Assembly: GCF_000956525.1 (NCBI RefSeq)
Contig: NZ_JYIW01000026.1
Location: 62,001 to 126,000, forward strand
Source of the DNA: Microbacterium oxydans
Lineage (GTDB): Bacteria > Actinomycetota > Actinomycetes > Actinomycetales > Microbacteriaceae
Length of the DNA: 64,000 bases
Direction of reading: 5' to 3'
The notes beneath the pieces are model-generated. The model ran no database searches, was not told the origin of the DNA, and was given only the letters and a program-made list of their open reading frames with translations. The translations under genes were made by a program, and so were the position numbers. This document shows, one piece after another, positions 9,299 through 17,886 of this stretch (position 1 is the first letter of the stretch; every line of letters starts with the position of its first letter).

Positions 9299-9649
9299 GT
9301 GTCTGAGAACGTTGCTGGAACCCCCGCGCCCGAGTGGCTGACGATGCCCGACCTGGTCGAGGTGCTCGACGACTCACTCGGTCGAGTGCGTCGACTCATC
9401 GACGAGCACTACCTGATCGGCTCGCGCCGCACCGGCGTGTTCGCCGTGCCCGCGGTGTTCATCGTCGACGGTCACCCGCTCAGCTCGCTGCGAGGCACGG
9501 TCATCGTGATGCAGGATGCCGGGTTCACCGATGACGAGATCATCGACTGGCTGTTCGAGGAAGAGGAGTCGCTCGGCCGCTCGCCGATCGCCGCGCTCCT
9601 CGACGGACACAAGAGCGCCGTCCGCCGGTTGGCGCGCACGCTCGCCTGA
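9299..9649 (+). CDS. Rv2175c-family DNA-binding protein
   Basis: A 116-residue protein resembling mycobacterial Rv2175c, a winged-helix DNA-binding protein that PknL phosphorylates. Typical segments are EWLTMPDLVEVLD at the N-terminus, a helix-turn-helix-like RVRRLIDEH, and a C-terminal FTDDEIIDWLF. The GTG start immediately follows a -10-like sequence. A PASTA kinase gene lies one gene away and points in the opposite direction, which supports a kinase-substrate relation. The DNA target is unknown. Confidence 0.8.
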   Translation: MSENVAGTPAPEWLTMPDLVEVLDDSLGRVRRLIDEHYLIGSRRTGVFAVPAVFIVDGHPLSSLRGTVIVMQDAGFTDDEIIDWLFEEEESLGRSPIAALLDGHKSAVRRLARTLA

Positions 9650-9675
9650 CCCACTCGGCAGCGCAGTGCGCGCTG

Positions 9676-10764
9676 TCAGGCTGATCTGACGGTGGCTGCG
9701 CGAGCCAGGTCGCGAAGGTCGCCCACAGCCGCGTTCTCGAGTCGTGCTCCGCTGAGTGCTCTGTCGGCTTCCTTCGCATAGTCGGCGATCATCGTCTCGA
9801 CCCTGTCGAGGGCGCCGGAGCCGACGATCGTCGCCTGCAGGAACGACACCTGCTCCGGCGTGAGCTCCGGATCCCCGAGCAGCTCGTCGAGCACCGACCG
9901 CGCCGAGGAATCGAGCGCCTCCCTGGTGAGTGCGATGAGGACCGTCCGCTTCCCCTCGCGCAGGTCGTCGCCGGCCGGTTTCCCCGTCACGGACGAGTCG
10001 CCGAACACACCCAGCACGTCATCACGCAGCTGGAAGGCCATGCCGACCGGAAGCCCGAAGCTGCTGAGGGCTGACAGCTGCTCGGCGTCTGCGCCGGCGA
10101 TCGCCGCGCCGAGGCGCAGCGGCTGTTCGATGCTGTAGCGCGCCGACTTGAGGGAGACCACCCGCAGCGCTCGTGCCGCATGTGTGTCGTTCGGGTTGAC
10201 GCTCCACGCGGACTCCTCGGCGATGTCGAGGTACTGGCCGGTCGTGACGTCGCGCCGCATCCGCGCGTACTCGGAGCGGACTGCGCGAGCGCGTGGGTGG
10301 CCGTCGAGGGCCGACTCCAGCAGGTCATCGCTCCATGCGACGAGGAGATCGCCGAGCAGGATGGCAGATGCCCGCCCGAAAGCCTCGGCGTCGCCCGCCC
10401 AGGAGGCCGCGCGGTGCGATGCCTCCAATGCGCGATGCGCCGCAGGACGGCCCCTTCGGGTGTCGGAGTTGTCGATCAGATCGTCGTGCACCAGAGCCGC
10501 CGACTGGAAGATCTCGAGTGCAGCGCAGACGTCCCAGAGCGTGTCGGTCTCGACGGCGTCACGGTCGGCGAGTCGAGCGATCGTCCGCCACCCGGCATGG
10601 CAGAAACGCGCCCGGAGGCGTTTGCCTCCGATCAGGGTGTCGGCGGCTGCCTCGAGGAGAGCGGCGGCATCCGGCCCGTAGTCGAGTGATTCGGCTCGCA
10701 TCCGCGTCAGGAACAGGTCCAGTCGGGCGGCGACGGCGTCTGCGATGGAGGAGGGGGACGGCAC
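9676..10764 (-). CDS. polyprenyl (geranylgeranyl-type) diphosphate synthase
   Basis: A trans-isoprenyl diphosphate synthase that adds isopentenyl diphosphate to allylic primers, for quinones, carotenoids or lipid carriers. The first aspartate-rich motif is DDLID (in LVHDDLIDNSD) and the second is RDDVLGVFGD; GGKRLRARF is the substrate Lys/Arg region. The GTG at 10764 is chosen because TATGCT lies 7 nt before it and would make a leaderless message. The ATG at 10776 would overlap that -10 box and has no ribosome binding site. It corresponds in position to Rv2173 (idsA2). Product chain length cannot be read from the sequence by eye. Confidence 0.9.
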   Translation of the reverse strand: MPSPSSIADAVAARLDLFLTRMRAESLDYGPDAAALLEAAADTLIGGKRLRARFCHAGWRTIARLADRDAVETDTLWDVCAALEIFQSAALVHDDLIDNSDTRRGRPAAHRALEASHRAASWAGDAEAFGRASAILLGDLLVAWSDDLLESALDGHPRARAVRSEYARMRRDVTTGQYLDIAEESAWSVNPNDTHAARALRVVSLKSARYSIEQPLRLGAAIAGADAEQLSALSSFGLPVGMAFQLRDDVLGVFGDSSVTGKPAGDDLREGKRTVLIALTREALDSSARSVLDELLGDPELTPEQVSFLQATIVGSGALDRVETMIADYAKEADRALSGARLENAAVGDLRDLARAATVRSA

Positions 10765-10771
10765 GACTCCC

Positions 10772-10777
10772 AGCATA
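10772..10777 (-). promoter_or_regulatory. -10 element TATGCT for the polyprenyl synthase
   Basis: On the minus strand TATGCT ends 7 nt before GTG at 10764. It contains the alternative ATG at 10776, so that codon would lie upstream of the transcript start. Confidence 0.5.
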
Positions 10778-10827
10778 CGTAAAGCAAGGAGGCATCGAAC
10801 TGCTAGCCCCCGATGCCGGAGCGCGCG

Positions 10828-10833
10828 TAGAAT
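10828..10833 (+). promoter_or_regulatory. -10 element TAGAAT for the DUF3040 gene
   Basis: TAGAAT lies 27 nt before the ATG, leaving a short leader that contains a GA-rich ribosome binding site (GAGGGGG). Confidence 0.5.
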
Positions 10834-10860
10834 GGGGGAACGATACCCGAGGGGGATGAA

Positions 10861-11235
10861 ATGCCACTCTCCGAACAGGAGCAGCGTTTGCTCGACGAGA
10901 TGGAACGCCATCTCCTCCACAATGACGCCGACGTCGTGAGCGCGCCTTCGGGCGATCGTGCGCTGAGCTACCGCAACCTGGTCTACGGAGCGCTCCTCCT
11001 GCTGGTCGGTGTCGGCGGACTGGTCGCCGGAGTGATCCTGGGCGATGTCCTCGGCATCGTGATCGGCGTGATCGGCTTCGCAGCGATGCTGGCCGGCGTC
11101 ATGTTCGCGGTCACCCCGGTACGACGCACGACTCCGGTCACGCCCAAGGCGAGTCCCTCCGCGAAGCGGCAGGAGTCCGGATCGTTCATGGACCGTATGA
11201 ACGATCGATGGGATCGCCGCCAGGACGGTCACTGA
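10861..11235 (+). CDS. DUF3040 family small membrane protein
   Basis: The 124-residue protein begins with the family signature MPLSEQEQRLLDEMERHL. Two adjacent TM helices follow (about residues 40-60 and 63-83: LVYGALLLLVGVGGLVAGV, then VIGFAAMLAGVMFAV) and a basic cytosolic tail. GAGGGGG just upstream of the ATG acts as ribosome binding site. DUF3040 proteins such as Rv2169c lie upstream of mraZ in many actinobacteria, which suggests an envelope or division role, but no activity is known. A strong intrinsic terminator follows and separates it from the dcw cluster. Confidence 0.85.
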   Translation: MPLSEQEQRLLDEMERHLLHNDADVVSAPSGDRALSYRNLVYGALLLLVGVGGLVAGVILGDVLGIVIGVIGFAAMLAGVMFAVTPVRRTTPVTPKASPSAKRQESGSFMDRMNDRWDRRQDGH

Positions 11236-11254
11236 CCTCCACTGCTTCTTCCTG

Positions 11255-11288
11255 AAGGCCCGGATGCTCTGAGCATCCGGGCCTTTTT
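11255..11288 (+). terminator. intrinsic terminator after the DUF3040 gene
   Basis: A 15-bp perfect stem (11255-11269 with 11271-11285) has a single unpaired base at its apex, so the top pairs must open in practice. It runs into TTTTT at 11284-11288. This is the most classical rho-independent terminator in the window. Confidence 0.85.
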
Positions 11289-11336
11289 GCGTGTTCTGAG
11301 GGCACGCGCACGGCGGGGCATGGGGGTGAGAGTTCC

Positions 11337-11363
11337 CTCCACTGGCCCTCCACCGTCCTCCAC
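11337..11363 (-). promoter_or_regulatory. triplet of GTGGAG boxes, minus orientation (candidate MraZ operator)
   Basis: CTCCAC occurs at 11337-11342, 11348-11353 and 11358-11363, that is GTGGAG three times on the minus strand with spacings of 10 and 11 bp. MraZ proteins bind short GTGG/TGGG-type repeats spaced about one helical turn upstream of mraZ. The distance of 140 bp from mraZ makes this a second, distal array. Confidence 0.5.
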
Positions 11364-11435
11364 CCCGGTTTTCCGCGGATCCTCGCGGCGCACGAGGGGA
11401 GCGTGGGCAGCATTCGGCTGATTGGCCGTAGGAAT

Positions 11436-11461
11436 GTGGAGGAAAGTGGAGTAATGTGGGG
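11436..11461 (+). promoter_or_regulatory. triplet of GTGGAG boxes before mraZ (candidate MraZ operator)
   Basis: GTGGAG at 11436 and 11446 and GTGGGG at 11456 repeat with an exact 10-bp period, ending 40 bp before the mraZ ATG. TAATGT (11452-11457) within the array could be a -10 element, so binding would block transcription. Confidence 0.7.
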
Positions 11462-11501
11462 CGCACCTCGAGTTGGCCGGACGGAGAGGGGGTGATGGCC
11501 G

Positions 11502-11933
11502 ATGTTGCTGGGAACGCACTCACCGAAGCTGGACGACAAAGGAAGGGTCATCCTTCCCGCGAAGTTCCGCGAAGACCTCGGTGGCGGCATCGTCGTCACC
11601 AGAGGGCAGGAACGCTGCCTCTACGTCTTCAGCACGGCCGAATTCGAGACCATGCACGAGCGGATCCGACAGGCGCCGCTCGCGAACAAGCAGGCGCGTG
11701 ACTTCATGCGTCTGTTCCTCTCCGGTGCCAGTGCTGAGATGCCGGACAGCCAGAACCGAATCACCATCCCCGCCCACCTGCGTCAGTACGCAGGACTGCA
11801 GAAAGAGCTCATCGTCACCGGAGTCGGCGCACACGCCGAGATCTGGGATGCCGAGAGCTGGAACACCTACCTCGCCGCTGGTGAGGAGACCTACGCCGAT
11901 CTGGAGCAGGAGGTGATTCCGGGACTCTTCTGA
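11502..11933 (+). CDS. mraZ: transcriptional regulator and division protein MraZ
   Basis: MraZ is an AbrB-fold DNA-binding protein that regulates the dcw operon, usually its own promoter. The 143-residue protein carries the two SpoVT-AbrB-type repeats: an N-terminal one ([20 protein letters not shown]) and a second with [15 protein letters not shown] (about residues 83-97). The start matches the family N-terminus MLLGTHSPK; a GA-rich ribosome binding site (GAGAGGGGG) lies upstream. Three 10-bp-spaced GTGGAG boxes in front of the gene are the expected operator. Confidence 0.95.
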   Translation: MLLGTHSPKLDDKGRVILPAKFREDLGGGIVVTRGQERCLYVFSTAEFETMHERIRQAPLANKQARDFMRLFLSGASAEMPDSQNRITIPAHLRQYAGLQKELIVTGVGAHAEIWDAESWNTYLAAGEETYADLEQEVIPGLF

Positions 11934-12035
11934 CCACGGCTGTGATGCCCCGCCGCTCCCGCCCCGACACACTTCCCCGGTGCCGGGTCGCGAAGCGGAG
12001 GGGGATCAGAGCCGAAGGTCACCCCGAGAAAGATC

Positions 12036-12974
12036 ATGAACCTCCGAGACATTCACACCCCAGTCCTGCTCGACCGCTGCGTCGAGCTGCTCGCCCCCGC
12101 CCTGCAGGCGGACGGCGCGGTCCTCGTCGACGCCACGCTCGGGATGGGCGGCCACTCCGAGGCCCTGCTGGAGCGGTTCCCGCACATCCGGCTGATCGGT
12201 CTCGACCGCGACACCGACGCGCTGCGCATCGCGGGGGAGCGGCTCGCCCGCTTCAACGACCGCGTCACCCTCGTGCACACCGTGTACGACGAGATCGGCC
12301 TGCATGCGCAGGGCGCCTCCGGCATCCTGTTCGACCTCGGCGTGTCGTCGCTGCAGCTGGACGAGGCCGAGCGTGGCTTCGCCTACTCGAAGGACGCACC
12401 GCTCGACATGCGGATGGACCAGACCAAGGGCGTCACCGCGGCAGAGGTCATCGCGACCTACAACGAGGGCAACCTCCGACGCATCTTCGAACGCTACGGC
12501 GAAGAGAAGCTGGCCGGACGCTACGCGCGGTTCATCATCGAGGCACGCCAGAAGAAGCCGATCGAGCGCTCCGGCGAACTCGTCGAGATCCTCATCGCCG
12601 CCACCCCGGCCGCGGCCCAGCGCGCCGGTCACCCGGCCAAGCGCGTGTTCCAGGCGCTGCGCATCGAGGTGAACACCGAGCTCAACGTGCTCGCCGACGC
12701 GATCCCCTCCGCGATGGACGCGCTCACGGTCGGCGGCCGCATCGTGGTGATGTCATACCAGTCGCTGGAAGACCGCCTGGTCAAGCAGGCGTTCGCCGCG
12801 GCATCCGCCTCGACCGCCCCGGCAGGGCTCCCGGTGGAGCTCCCCGAGCATGCACCACGCTTCAAGATCCTGACCAAGGGCGCCGAACTCGCCGGCGACG
12901 ACGAGCGCGCCCGCAACCCCCGGGCGATCCCGGTGCGGCTCCGTGCCGCCGAGAAGCTGCGGGAGACCTCATGA
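12036..12974 (+). CDS. rsmH: 16S rRNA (cytosine(1402)-N(4))-methyltransferase
   Basis: RsmH (MraW) methylates C1402 of 16S rRNA in the ribosomal P site using S-adenosylmethionine. The 312-residue protein shows [13 protein letters not shown] at the start, the SAM site [14 protein letters not shown], the [11 protein letters not shown] motif and DMRMDQ. The C-terminal [13 protein letters not shown] and [12 protein letters not shown] are also diagnostic. About 100 bp separate it from mraZ, without a clear terminator, so it belongs to the same operon. Its stop overlaps the ftsL start (ATGA). Confidence 0.96.
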   Translation: MNLRDIHTPVLLDRCVELLAPALQADGAVLVDATLGMGGHSEALLERFPHIRLIGLDRDTDALRIAGERLARFNDRVTLVHTVYDEIGLHAQGASGILFDLGVSSLQLDEAERGFAYSKDAPLDMRMDQTKGVTAAEVIATYNEGNLRRIFERYGEEKLAGRYARFIIEARQKKPIERSGELVEILIAATPAAAQRAGHPAKRVFQALRIEVNTELNVLADAIPSAMDALTVGGRIVVMSYQSLEDRLVKQAFAAASASTAPAGLPVELPEHAPRFKILTKGAELAGDDERARNPRAIPVRLRAAEKLRETS

Positions 12975-13528
12975 GCCTGAACGCCACCGTCCGGCAACCG
13001 GCGCAGCCGCTCGCACCGACCCGCACACCGGAACGACGCCTGCGACCCGTCGCGGAGCCACGGCCGCGCCGTAAGCCGAAGCTCGCCTACGCGCTCGTGG
13101 CCCTCGGCGGAGCGCTCGCGATCGGCGCGGTGCAGATCGCGCTCTCCCTGGCCATCACCCAGGACTCCTTCGCGCTCGCGAGTCTCTCCTCGCAACAGCG
13201 CGAGCTCAACCTGCAGACCCACGCGCTGCAGGAGGAACTCACCGGGCTCAACTCTCCGCAGGTCCTGGCGACCGAGGCGTCGAAGCTCGGCATGGTCGTC
13301 GCGGGTTCGCCCTCCTACCTCCGGCTGAGCGACGGCATGGTGTTCGGCGTCGGTGCCGGCGCGGACTGGACCTCGACCGTCGACCCGAGCGGTGCTGGAG
13401 CGGTGAGCAACGCCCTCATCACCGCACCGCCGGCCGAGACACCGGTGAATGCGGACGGCACCCCGACCACGACTCAGGACCTCCCGCCGGCCATCACCGA
13501 CGGGCTCCCGAGCCCCACCACGCGCTAG
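12971..13528 (+). CDS. ftsL: FtsL-like cell division protein
   Basis: A bitopic 185-residue protein in the ftsL position between rsmH and ftsI. It has a basic cytosolic N-terminus (about 37 residues), one TM helix ([23 protein letters not shown] compressed around residues 38-58) and a short periplasmic coiled coil ([19 protein letters not shown]). A Thr/Pro/Ala-rich tail follows. FtsL forms the FtsQ-FtsL-FtsB complex that activates FtsWI at the septum. Sequence conservation in this family is poor, so the call rests on topology and context. The ATG overlaps the rsmH stop. The long tail is typical of actinobacterial versions. Confidence 0.85.
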   Translation: MSLNATVRQPAQPLAPTRTPERRLRPVAEPRPRRKPKLAYALVALGGALAIGAVQIALSLAITQDSFALASLSSQQRELNLQTHALQEELTGLNSPQVLATEASKLGMVVAGSPSYLRLSDGMVFGVGAGADWTSTVDPSGAGAVSNALITAPPAETPVNADGTPTTTQDLPPAITDGLPSPTTR

Positions 13529-13570
13529 CCGACGAACCACGACCACCCACGATCCGACGGAGAGAATCCC

Positions 13571-15337
13571 ATGACGACACGAGCCACCCGCGGACCGCGG
13601 CGCCGAACCGTCGTGGCACTCGCCGTGATCCTGGCGGTCCTCGGTGCCTTCGTCGTGCGTCTCGTCGACATCCAGGTCGTCAGCGCCGACGAGCACGTCA
13701 CCGATTCGCTCGTGCACATCGGCAAGGGCAACACGATCGCCGGTCAACGCGGATCCGTCACCGACTCGAACGGCGTCGTGCTTGCGTCGAGCGTGCTGGT
13801 CTACGACGCGCAGCTGAGCCCCCTGGTGATCCGGACCATGGAGGAGAAGGATCCCAAGGTGCCGTGGACCGAGGCATCCGATCAGATCGCAGCGATCACC
13901 GGCCAGACCGGCGACGAGGTGCGCGCCCTGGTCGCCGATGCGCTGGCGAAGAACGAGAACAGTCAGTACGCACCGCTCGCGAAGTCGCTCGACACCGAGC
14001 AGTACATCGCGTTGCGCGACCTCGACCTGGCGTACCTCCACTTCGAGTCACGCGAGGTCAGGGTCTACCCGAACGGTGCGGTCGCAGGCAACGTCGTCGG
14101 CTTCCTCGACGGCAGCGGCACCGCGCAGGCTGGTGTGGAGAAGATGGAGCAGTCCTGCCTCGCCCCGGTGAACGGAGAGCAGACGTACCGCACCGGCAAG
14201 GACGGCGTCGTCATCCCCGGCAGCGAGCGCATCGTCGATGCGGTCGACGGAGGCAGCGTGCAGCTCACGATCAACAGCGACCTGAACTGGTACCTCCAGC
14301 AGATGATCGCCGAAGAGGCGCAGAAGCAGGGCGCCAAGGGCGGAACCGTCACGGTCGTCGAGGTCAAGACCGGCAAGATCCGGGCGGCGGCGGAATGGCC
14401 CTCCCTCGACCCCAACGACCTCAGCACGATCACCGGGGACGGATGGGGAAGCGAGATCTTCCACCACGACTTCGAGCCGGGGTCGACGTTCAAGGCCATC
14501 ACGGCTGCCGCGGCGATGGAAGGCGCCGGTCTCACACCGCTGAGCACCGTCAGCGCCTCCTCGCGGGAGAAGTTCCCCAACGGCGCCGTCATCAACGACG
14601 CCTTCACGCACCCGGCATACAACTACACGCTCGCCGGTGGACTGATCGACTCGTCGAACGTCGCCCTGTCGAAGTTCGGCACGATGGTGAGCCCGGACGT
14701 GCGCTACGACTATCTGCAGCGATTCGGTGTCGGCAAGAAGACCATCGACATCCCGTCCGAGGTCGGTGGGACCCTGCACCCGGTGAGCGAATGGGACAAC
14801 CAATCGCTGTACACCACCACCTTCGGCCAGTACTTCACCGTCACCGCAGCTCAGGTCGCCGGCGCCTACCAGGCGATCGCCAATGGCGGCGAGAAGATCG
14901 ACCTGTCGTTGATCGAGTCCTGCACGAAGGCTGACGGCACGGTCGTCGCGGCCGACACGCCGGAGCACACGCGGATCATCAAGGAGCAGACCGCAGCCGA
15001 CATCACCCGCATGCTCGAGAACGTCGCGGTGCAGGGCGGCAATGCCGAGCGCATCCAGGTCCCCGGTTACCGGGTGACCAGCAAGACGGGTACCGCACAG
15101 GTTCCCGACGGCAACGGCGGCTACAAGGCTGGCGTGTACTACACGAGCATGGTGGGCTTCGCGCCCGTCGACGATCCGCAGTACGTCGTCGTGGTCACGC
15201 TCGACGAGCCGACTAAGGTTGTATCGTCCGCCGCGACCGCATCGGCCTTCCAGAAGGCGATGACGCAGGTGATGAAGACCTATCGCGTGATGCCGTCCTC
15301 CGTCCCGATGGACGCGTTGCTTCCCAAGTTCGAATAG
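13571..15337 (+). CDS. ftsI: septal peptidoglycan transpeptidase FtsI (PBP3 / PbpB)
   Basis: Class B penicillin-binding protein that cross-links septal peptidoglycan in complex with FtsW. The 588-residue protein has a short cytosolic N-terminus, one TM helix (VVALAVILAVLGAFVV), a dimerisation/pedestal domain (about 50-230) and a C-terminal transpeptidase domain. Catalytic motifs are STFK (Ser305, Lys308), SSN (361-363) and KTG (505-507). GGAGAG precedes the ATG. In most actinobacterial dcw clusters murE follows ftsI; here murF starts only 27 bp downstream. Confidence 0.96.
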   Translation: MTTRATRGPRRRTVVALAVILAVLGAFVVRLVDIQVVSADEHVTDSLVHIGKGNTIAGQRGSVTDSNGVVLASSVLVYDAQLSPLVIRTMEEKDPKVPWTEASDQIAAITGQTGDEVRALVADALAKNENSQYAPLAKSLDTEQYIALRDLDLAYLHFESREVRVYPNGAVAGNVVGFLDGSGTAQAGVEKMEQSCLAPVNGEQTYRTGKDGVVIPGSERIVDAVDGGSVQLTINSDLNWYLQQMIAEEAQKQGAKGGTVTVVEVKTGKIRAAAEWPSLDPNDLSTITGDGWGSEIFHHDFEPGSTFKAITAAAAMEGAGLTPLSTVSASSREKFPNGAVINDAFTHPAYNYTLAGGLIDSSNVALSKFGTMVSPDVRYDYLQRFGVGKKTIDIPSEVGGTLHPVSEWDNQSLYTTTFGQYFTVTAAQVAGAYQAIANGGEKIDLSLIESCTKADGTVVAADTPEHTRIIKEQTAADITRMLENVAVQGGNAERIQVPGYRVTSKTGTAQVPDGNGGYKAGVYYTSMVGFAPVDDPQYVVVVTLDEPTKVVSSAATASAFQKAMTQVMKTYRVMPSSVPMDALLPKFE

Positions 15338-15364
15338 CCGGCGAAAGCCGCGCCTGGAGATGTC

Positions 15365-16777
15365 ATGATCGCCCTGTCGCTTGCTGAGATCGCCGAGATC
15401 ACCGGCGGTGAACTGCGCCTCGCCGGAACCGATTCGGCCGAGACCGTCGTCGACGGCGTCGTCGACACCGATTCGCGGGTGATGGAACCCGGGTCGATCT
15501 TCGTCGCCAAGCCGGGTGCCGAGACCGACGGACATCGCTTCGTCGGTTCGGCGATCAAGGGCGGAGCCGTACTGGCCATCGTCGAGCATCCGGTCGACGA
15601 CGAGGTGACGCAGATCGTCGTCGCCGATGTGATCGATGCGCTCGCAGAGCTGGCGCGCGAGGTCGTCGCCCGCGTCCGTGCGCTCGGCAGACTCCGGATC
15701 GTCGGCATCACGGGGTCGAACGGCAAGACCACAACGAAGAACTTCCTCGCCCGCATCCTGCAGGACGATGGCGAGACGGTCGCTCCGATCAACTCGTACA
15801 ACAACGAGGTCGGCGCCCCGGTCACGATGCTGCGTGTGACGGAGCGGACCCGATTCCTGGTCAGCGAGTTCGGCGCTGCGGCGCCCGGCAGCATCGCCCG
15901 CCTCGCGGGGCTGGTCGAGCCGGACATCTCGGTCGTGCTGATGGTCGGCATGGCGCACGCCGGCGGTTTCGGCGGCATCGAGGAGACCGCCAAGGCGAAG
16001 GCCGAGCTCGTCGCCGCCGCGCGCCCTGATGGCACCGCCGTGCTCAACGTCGACGATGCCAGGGTCGCAGCCATGCGCGCCCTCGCAGAGTCGCGCGGCA
16101 TGCGCGTCGTCGGATTCGGACAGAGCTCCGCCGCCGACATCCGCGCCCACGACATCGAGGTCACCGCTGCCGGCACGCACTGCGTGATCGAAGCGCGCGG
16201 CGAGCGGTACCCGCTGCACCTGCGCGTGCTCGGCGCGCACCACATCACGAACGCGCTGGCCGCCATCACCGCCGCCGGCGTGCTCGGTGTCTCCACGGCA
16301 GACGCCATCGCGCGTCTCGAGACGGTCGAACTCGCAGAACGCTGGCGGATGCAGCCGATGGGCAACGATCGCGTGCGCATCATCAACGATGCCTACAACG
16401 CCAGCCCGGACTCGATGGCGGCGGCGCTGCGCACGCTCGCTCAGATCACGGGGCCGGGTGAGCGGACGGTCGCCGTGCTCGGCGCGATGAGCGAACTCGG
16501 CGAGAGCGCCGGAGAGGAGCACGACCGGATCGGTCTGCTCGCGGTACGGCTGAACATCCAGCGGATCGTCGTCGTCGGGCACGAGGCGCGGCGGCTCTAT
16601 CTCTCGGCGGTGGGCGAAGGCTCCTGGGACAGCGAGGCGGTGCACCTGCCCGATCAGGACGCCGCGTTCGAGTACCTCCGCACCGAGCTGCGCGACGGTG
16701 ATCGCGTGCTCGTGAAATCATCCAATTCCGTGGGCCTCCGGCATCTCGGCGATCGTCTGGGAGAATTGTTCTCGTGA
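15365..16777 (+). CDS. murF: UDP-N-acetylmuramoyl-tripeptide--D-alanyl-D-alanine ligase
   Basis: MurF adds D-Ala-D-Ala to the UDP-MurNAc tripeptide in the cytosol, the last ligase step before lipid I. The P-loop is GSNGKTTTKN (117-126). NNEVGAPVTML, the NDAYNASPDSM motif and the C-terminal GDRVLVKSSNSVGL identify it as MurF and not MurE. The 470-residue length is normal. GGAG sits 5 nt before the ATG. Its stop overlaps the GTG of mraY. The preceding gene is ftsI, so murE is not in its usual place. Confidence 0.95.
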   Translation: MIALSLAEIAEITGGELRLAGTDSAETVVDGVVDTDSRVMEPGSIFVAKPGAETDGHRFVGSAIKGGAVLAIVEHPVDDEVTQIVVADVIDALAELAREVVARVRALGRLRIVGITGSNGKTTTKNFLARILQDDGETVAPINSYNNEVGAPVTMLRVTERTRFLVSEFGAAAPGSIARLAGLVEPDISVVLMVGMAHAGGFGGIEETAKAKAELVAAARPDGTAVLNVDDARVAAMRALAESRGMRVVGFGQSSAADIRAHDIEVTAAGTHCVIEARGERYPLHLRVLGAHHITNALAAITAAGVLGVSTADAIARLETVELAERWRMQPMGNDRVRIINDAYNASPDSMAAALRTLAQITGPGERTVAVLGAMSELGESAGEEHDRIGLLAVRLNIQRIVVVGHEARRLYLSAVGEGSWDSEAVHLPDQDAAFEYLRTELRDGDRVLVKSSNSVGLRHLGDRLGELFS

Positions 16778-17886
16778 GGTCACTCATCATGGCGGCCGCG
16801 ATCTCGCTCGCCTTCAACCTGTTCCTGACCCCCGTCTTCCTCCGGCTCTTCCGGAAGTGGGGCTGGGGGCAGGTCATCCGCACCCCTGAGGCGCTCGAGA
16901 ACCCGAATCACGAGGCGAAGCGCGGCACCCCGACGATGGGTGGCGTGATCTTCATCGTCGGCACCATCGTCGGCTATTTCACCGGCGTCTACGTCGGTGG
17001 CGGAGTGCCGGCGCTCTCAGCGCTGCTGGTGATCTGGCTCATGGTCGGCTTCGGCGCAGTCGGGTTCATCGATGACTACATGAAGGTGCGCAGCCAGCGC
17101 AGCCTCGGACTCTCCGGCTGGCGCAAGATCATCGGTCAGCTGATCGTGGTCATCCCGTTCGGCATCGTCGCCCTCAACTTCCCGAACAAGTTCGGCCAGA
17201 CCCCGGCGAGCGAGTCGATCTCGCTCTTCCGTGACATCAGCTGGCTCAACCTCTTCGCGTTCGGCGTGATCCTCGGTTGGGTCCTCTATCTGGCGTGGAT
17301 CGCCGTGATCGGTGTCGCGACGTCGAACAGCGTGAACCTGACGGATGGTCTTGACGGCCTCGCTGCGGGCGCCGGTGTCATCGTCGTCGGCGCGTACAGC
17401 GTGATCGCGTTCTGGCAGTTCAAGCAGCCCTGCGTGGGCGAAGGCGTCGACATGGGCGCCCTCGCCGGGTGCTACGAGATCCGCGATCCGTTCAATCTCG
17501 CGATCATCGCAGCGTCGTTCGCCTCCGGTCTCGTCGGCTTCCTGTGGTGGAACGCTCCGAAGGCGAAGGTCTTCATGGGCGATGTCGGGTCCATGGCCAT
17601 CGGCGGCGTGATCACCGCGATGGCGATCCTGACCCGCACCGAGCTGCTCCTGCTCGTGATCGCCGGTGTCTTCGTGCTGTCGTCCGGTTCGGTGATCCTG
17701 CAGCGTGCGTACTTCAAGATCACCCGTGGCAAGCGGCTCTTCCTCATGAGCCCGTTCCATCACCATCTCGAGATGCGCGGGTGGGCCGAGGTGACGATCG
17801 TCGTGCGGCTGTGGATCATCGCCGGCCTCCTGGCGGTCTCGGCGGTCGGTCTGTTCTACGTCGAATGGCTGACGCGTGTCAGCTGA
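16774..17886 (+). CDS. mraY: phospho-N-acetylmuramoyl-pentapeptide-transferase
   Basis: An integral membrane enzyme that transfers phospho-MurNAc-pentapeptide to undecaprenyl phosphate, forming lipid I. The 370-residue protein contains about ten hydrophobic helices and the family residues: FIDDYMK with the adjacent aspartates, NLTDGLDGLAAG, GDVGSMAIGG and the HHHLE loop near the C-terminus. The start GTG at 16774 overlaps the murF stop by four bases. The stop overlaps the first codons of murD by 11 bp. Confidence 0.97.
   Translation: MRSLIMAAAISLAFNLFLTPVFLRLFRKWGWGQVIRTPEALENPNHEAKRGTPTMGGVIFIVGTIVGYFTGVYVGGGVPALSALLVIWLMVGFGAVGFIDDYMKVRSQRSLGLSGWRKIIGQLIVVIPFGIVALNFPNKFGQTPASESISLFRDISWLNLFAFGVILGWVLYLAWIAVIGVATSNSVNLTDGLDGLAAGAGVIVVGAYSVIAFWQFKQPCVGEGVDMGALAGCYEIRDPFNLAIIAASFASGLVGFLWWNAPKAKVFMGDVGSMAIGGVITAMAILTRTELLLLVIAGVFVLSSGSVILQRAYFKITRGKRLFLMSPFHHHLEMRGWAEVTIVVRLWIIAGLLAVSAVGLFYVEWLTRVS

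Noticed and set aside
11942..13528. A 528-codon frame through rsmH into ftsL
   Set aside because: Only the last 185 codons are real (ftsL from 12971); the first part is an Arg/Pro-rich shadow of rsmH.
14048..16645. An 865-codon open frame on the minus strand across ftsI and murF
   Set aside because: It lies antisense to two well-supported genes, is rich in Asp/Arg/His as GC-rich shadow frames are, and has no family motifs.
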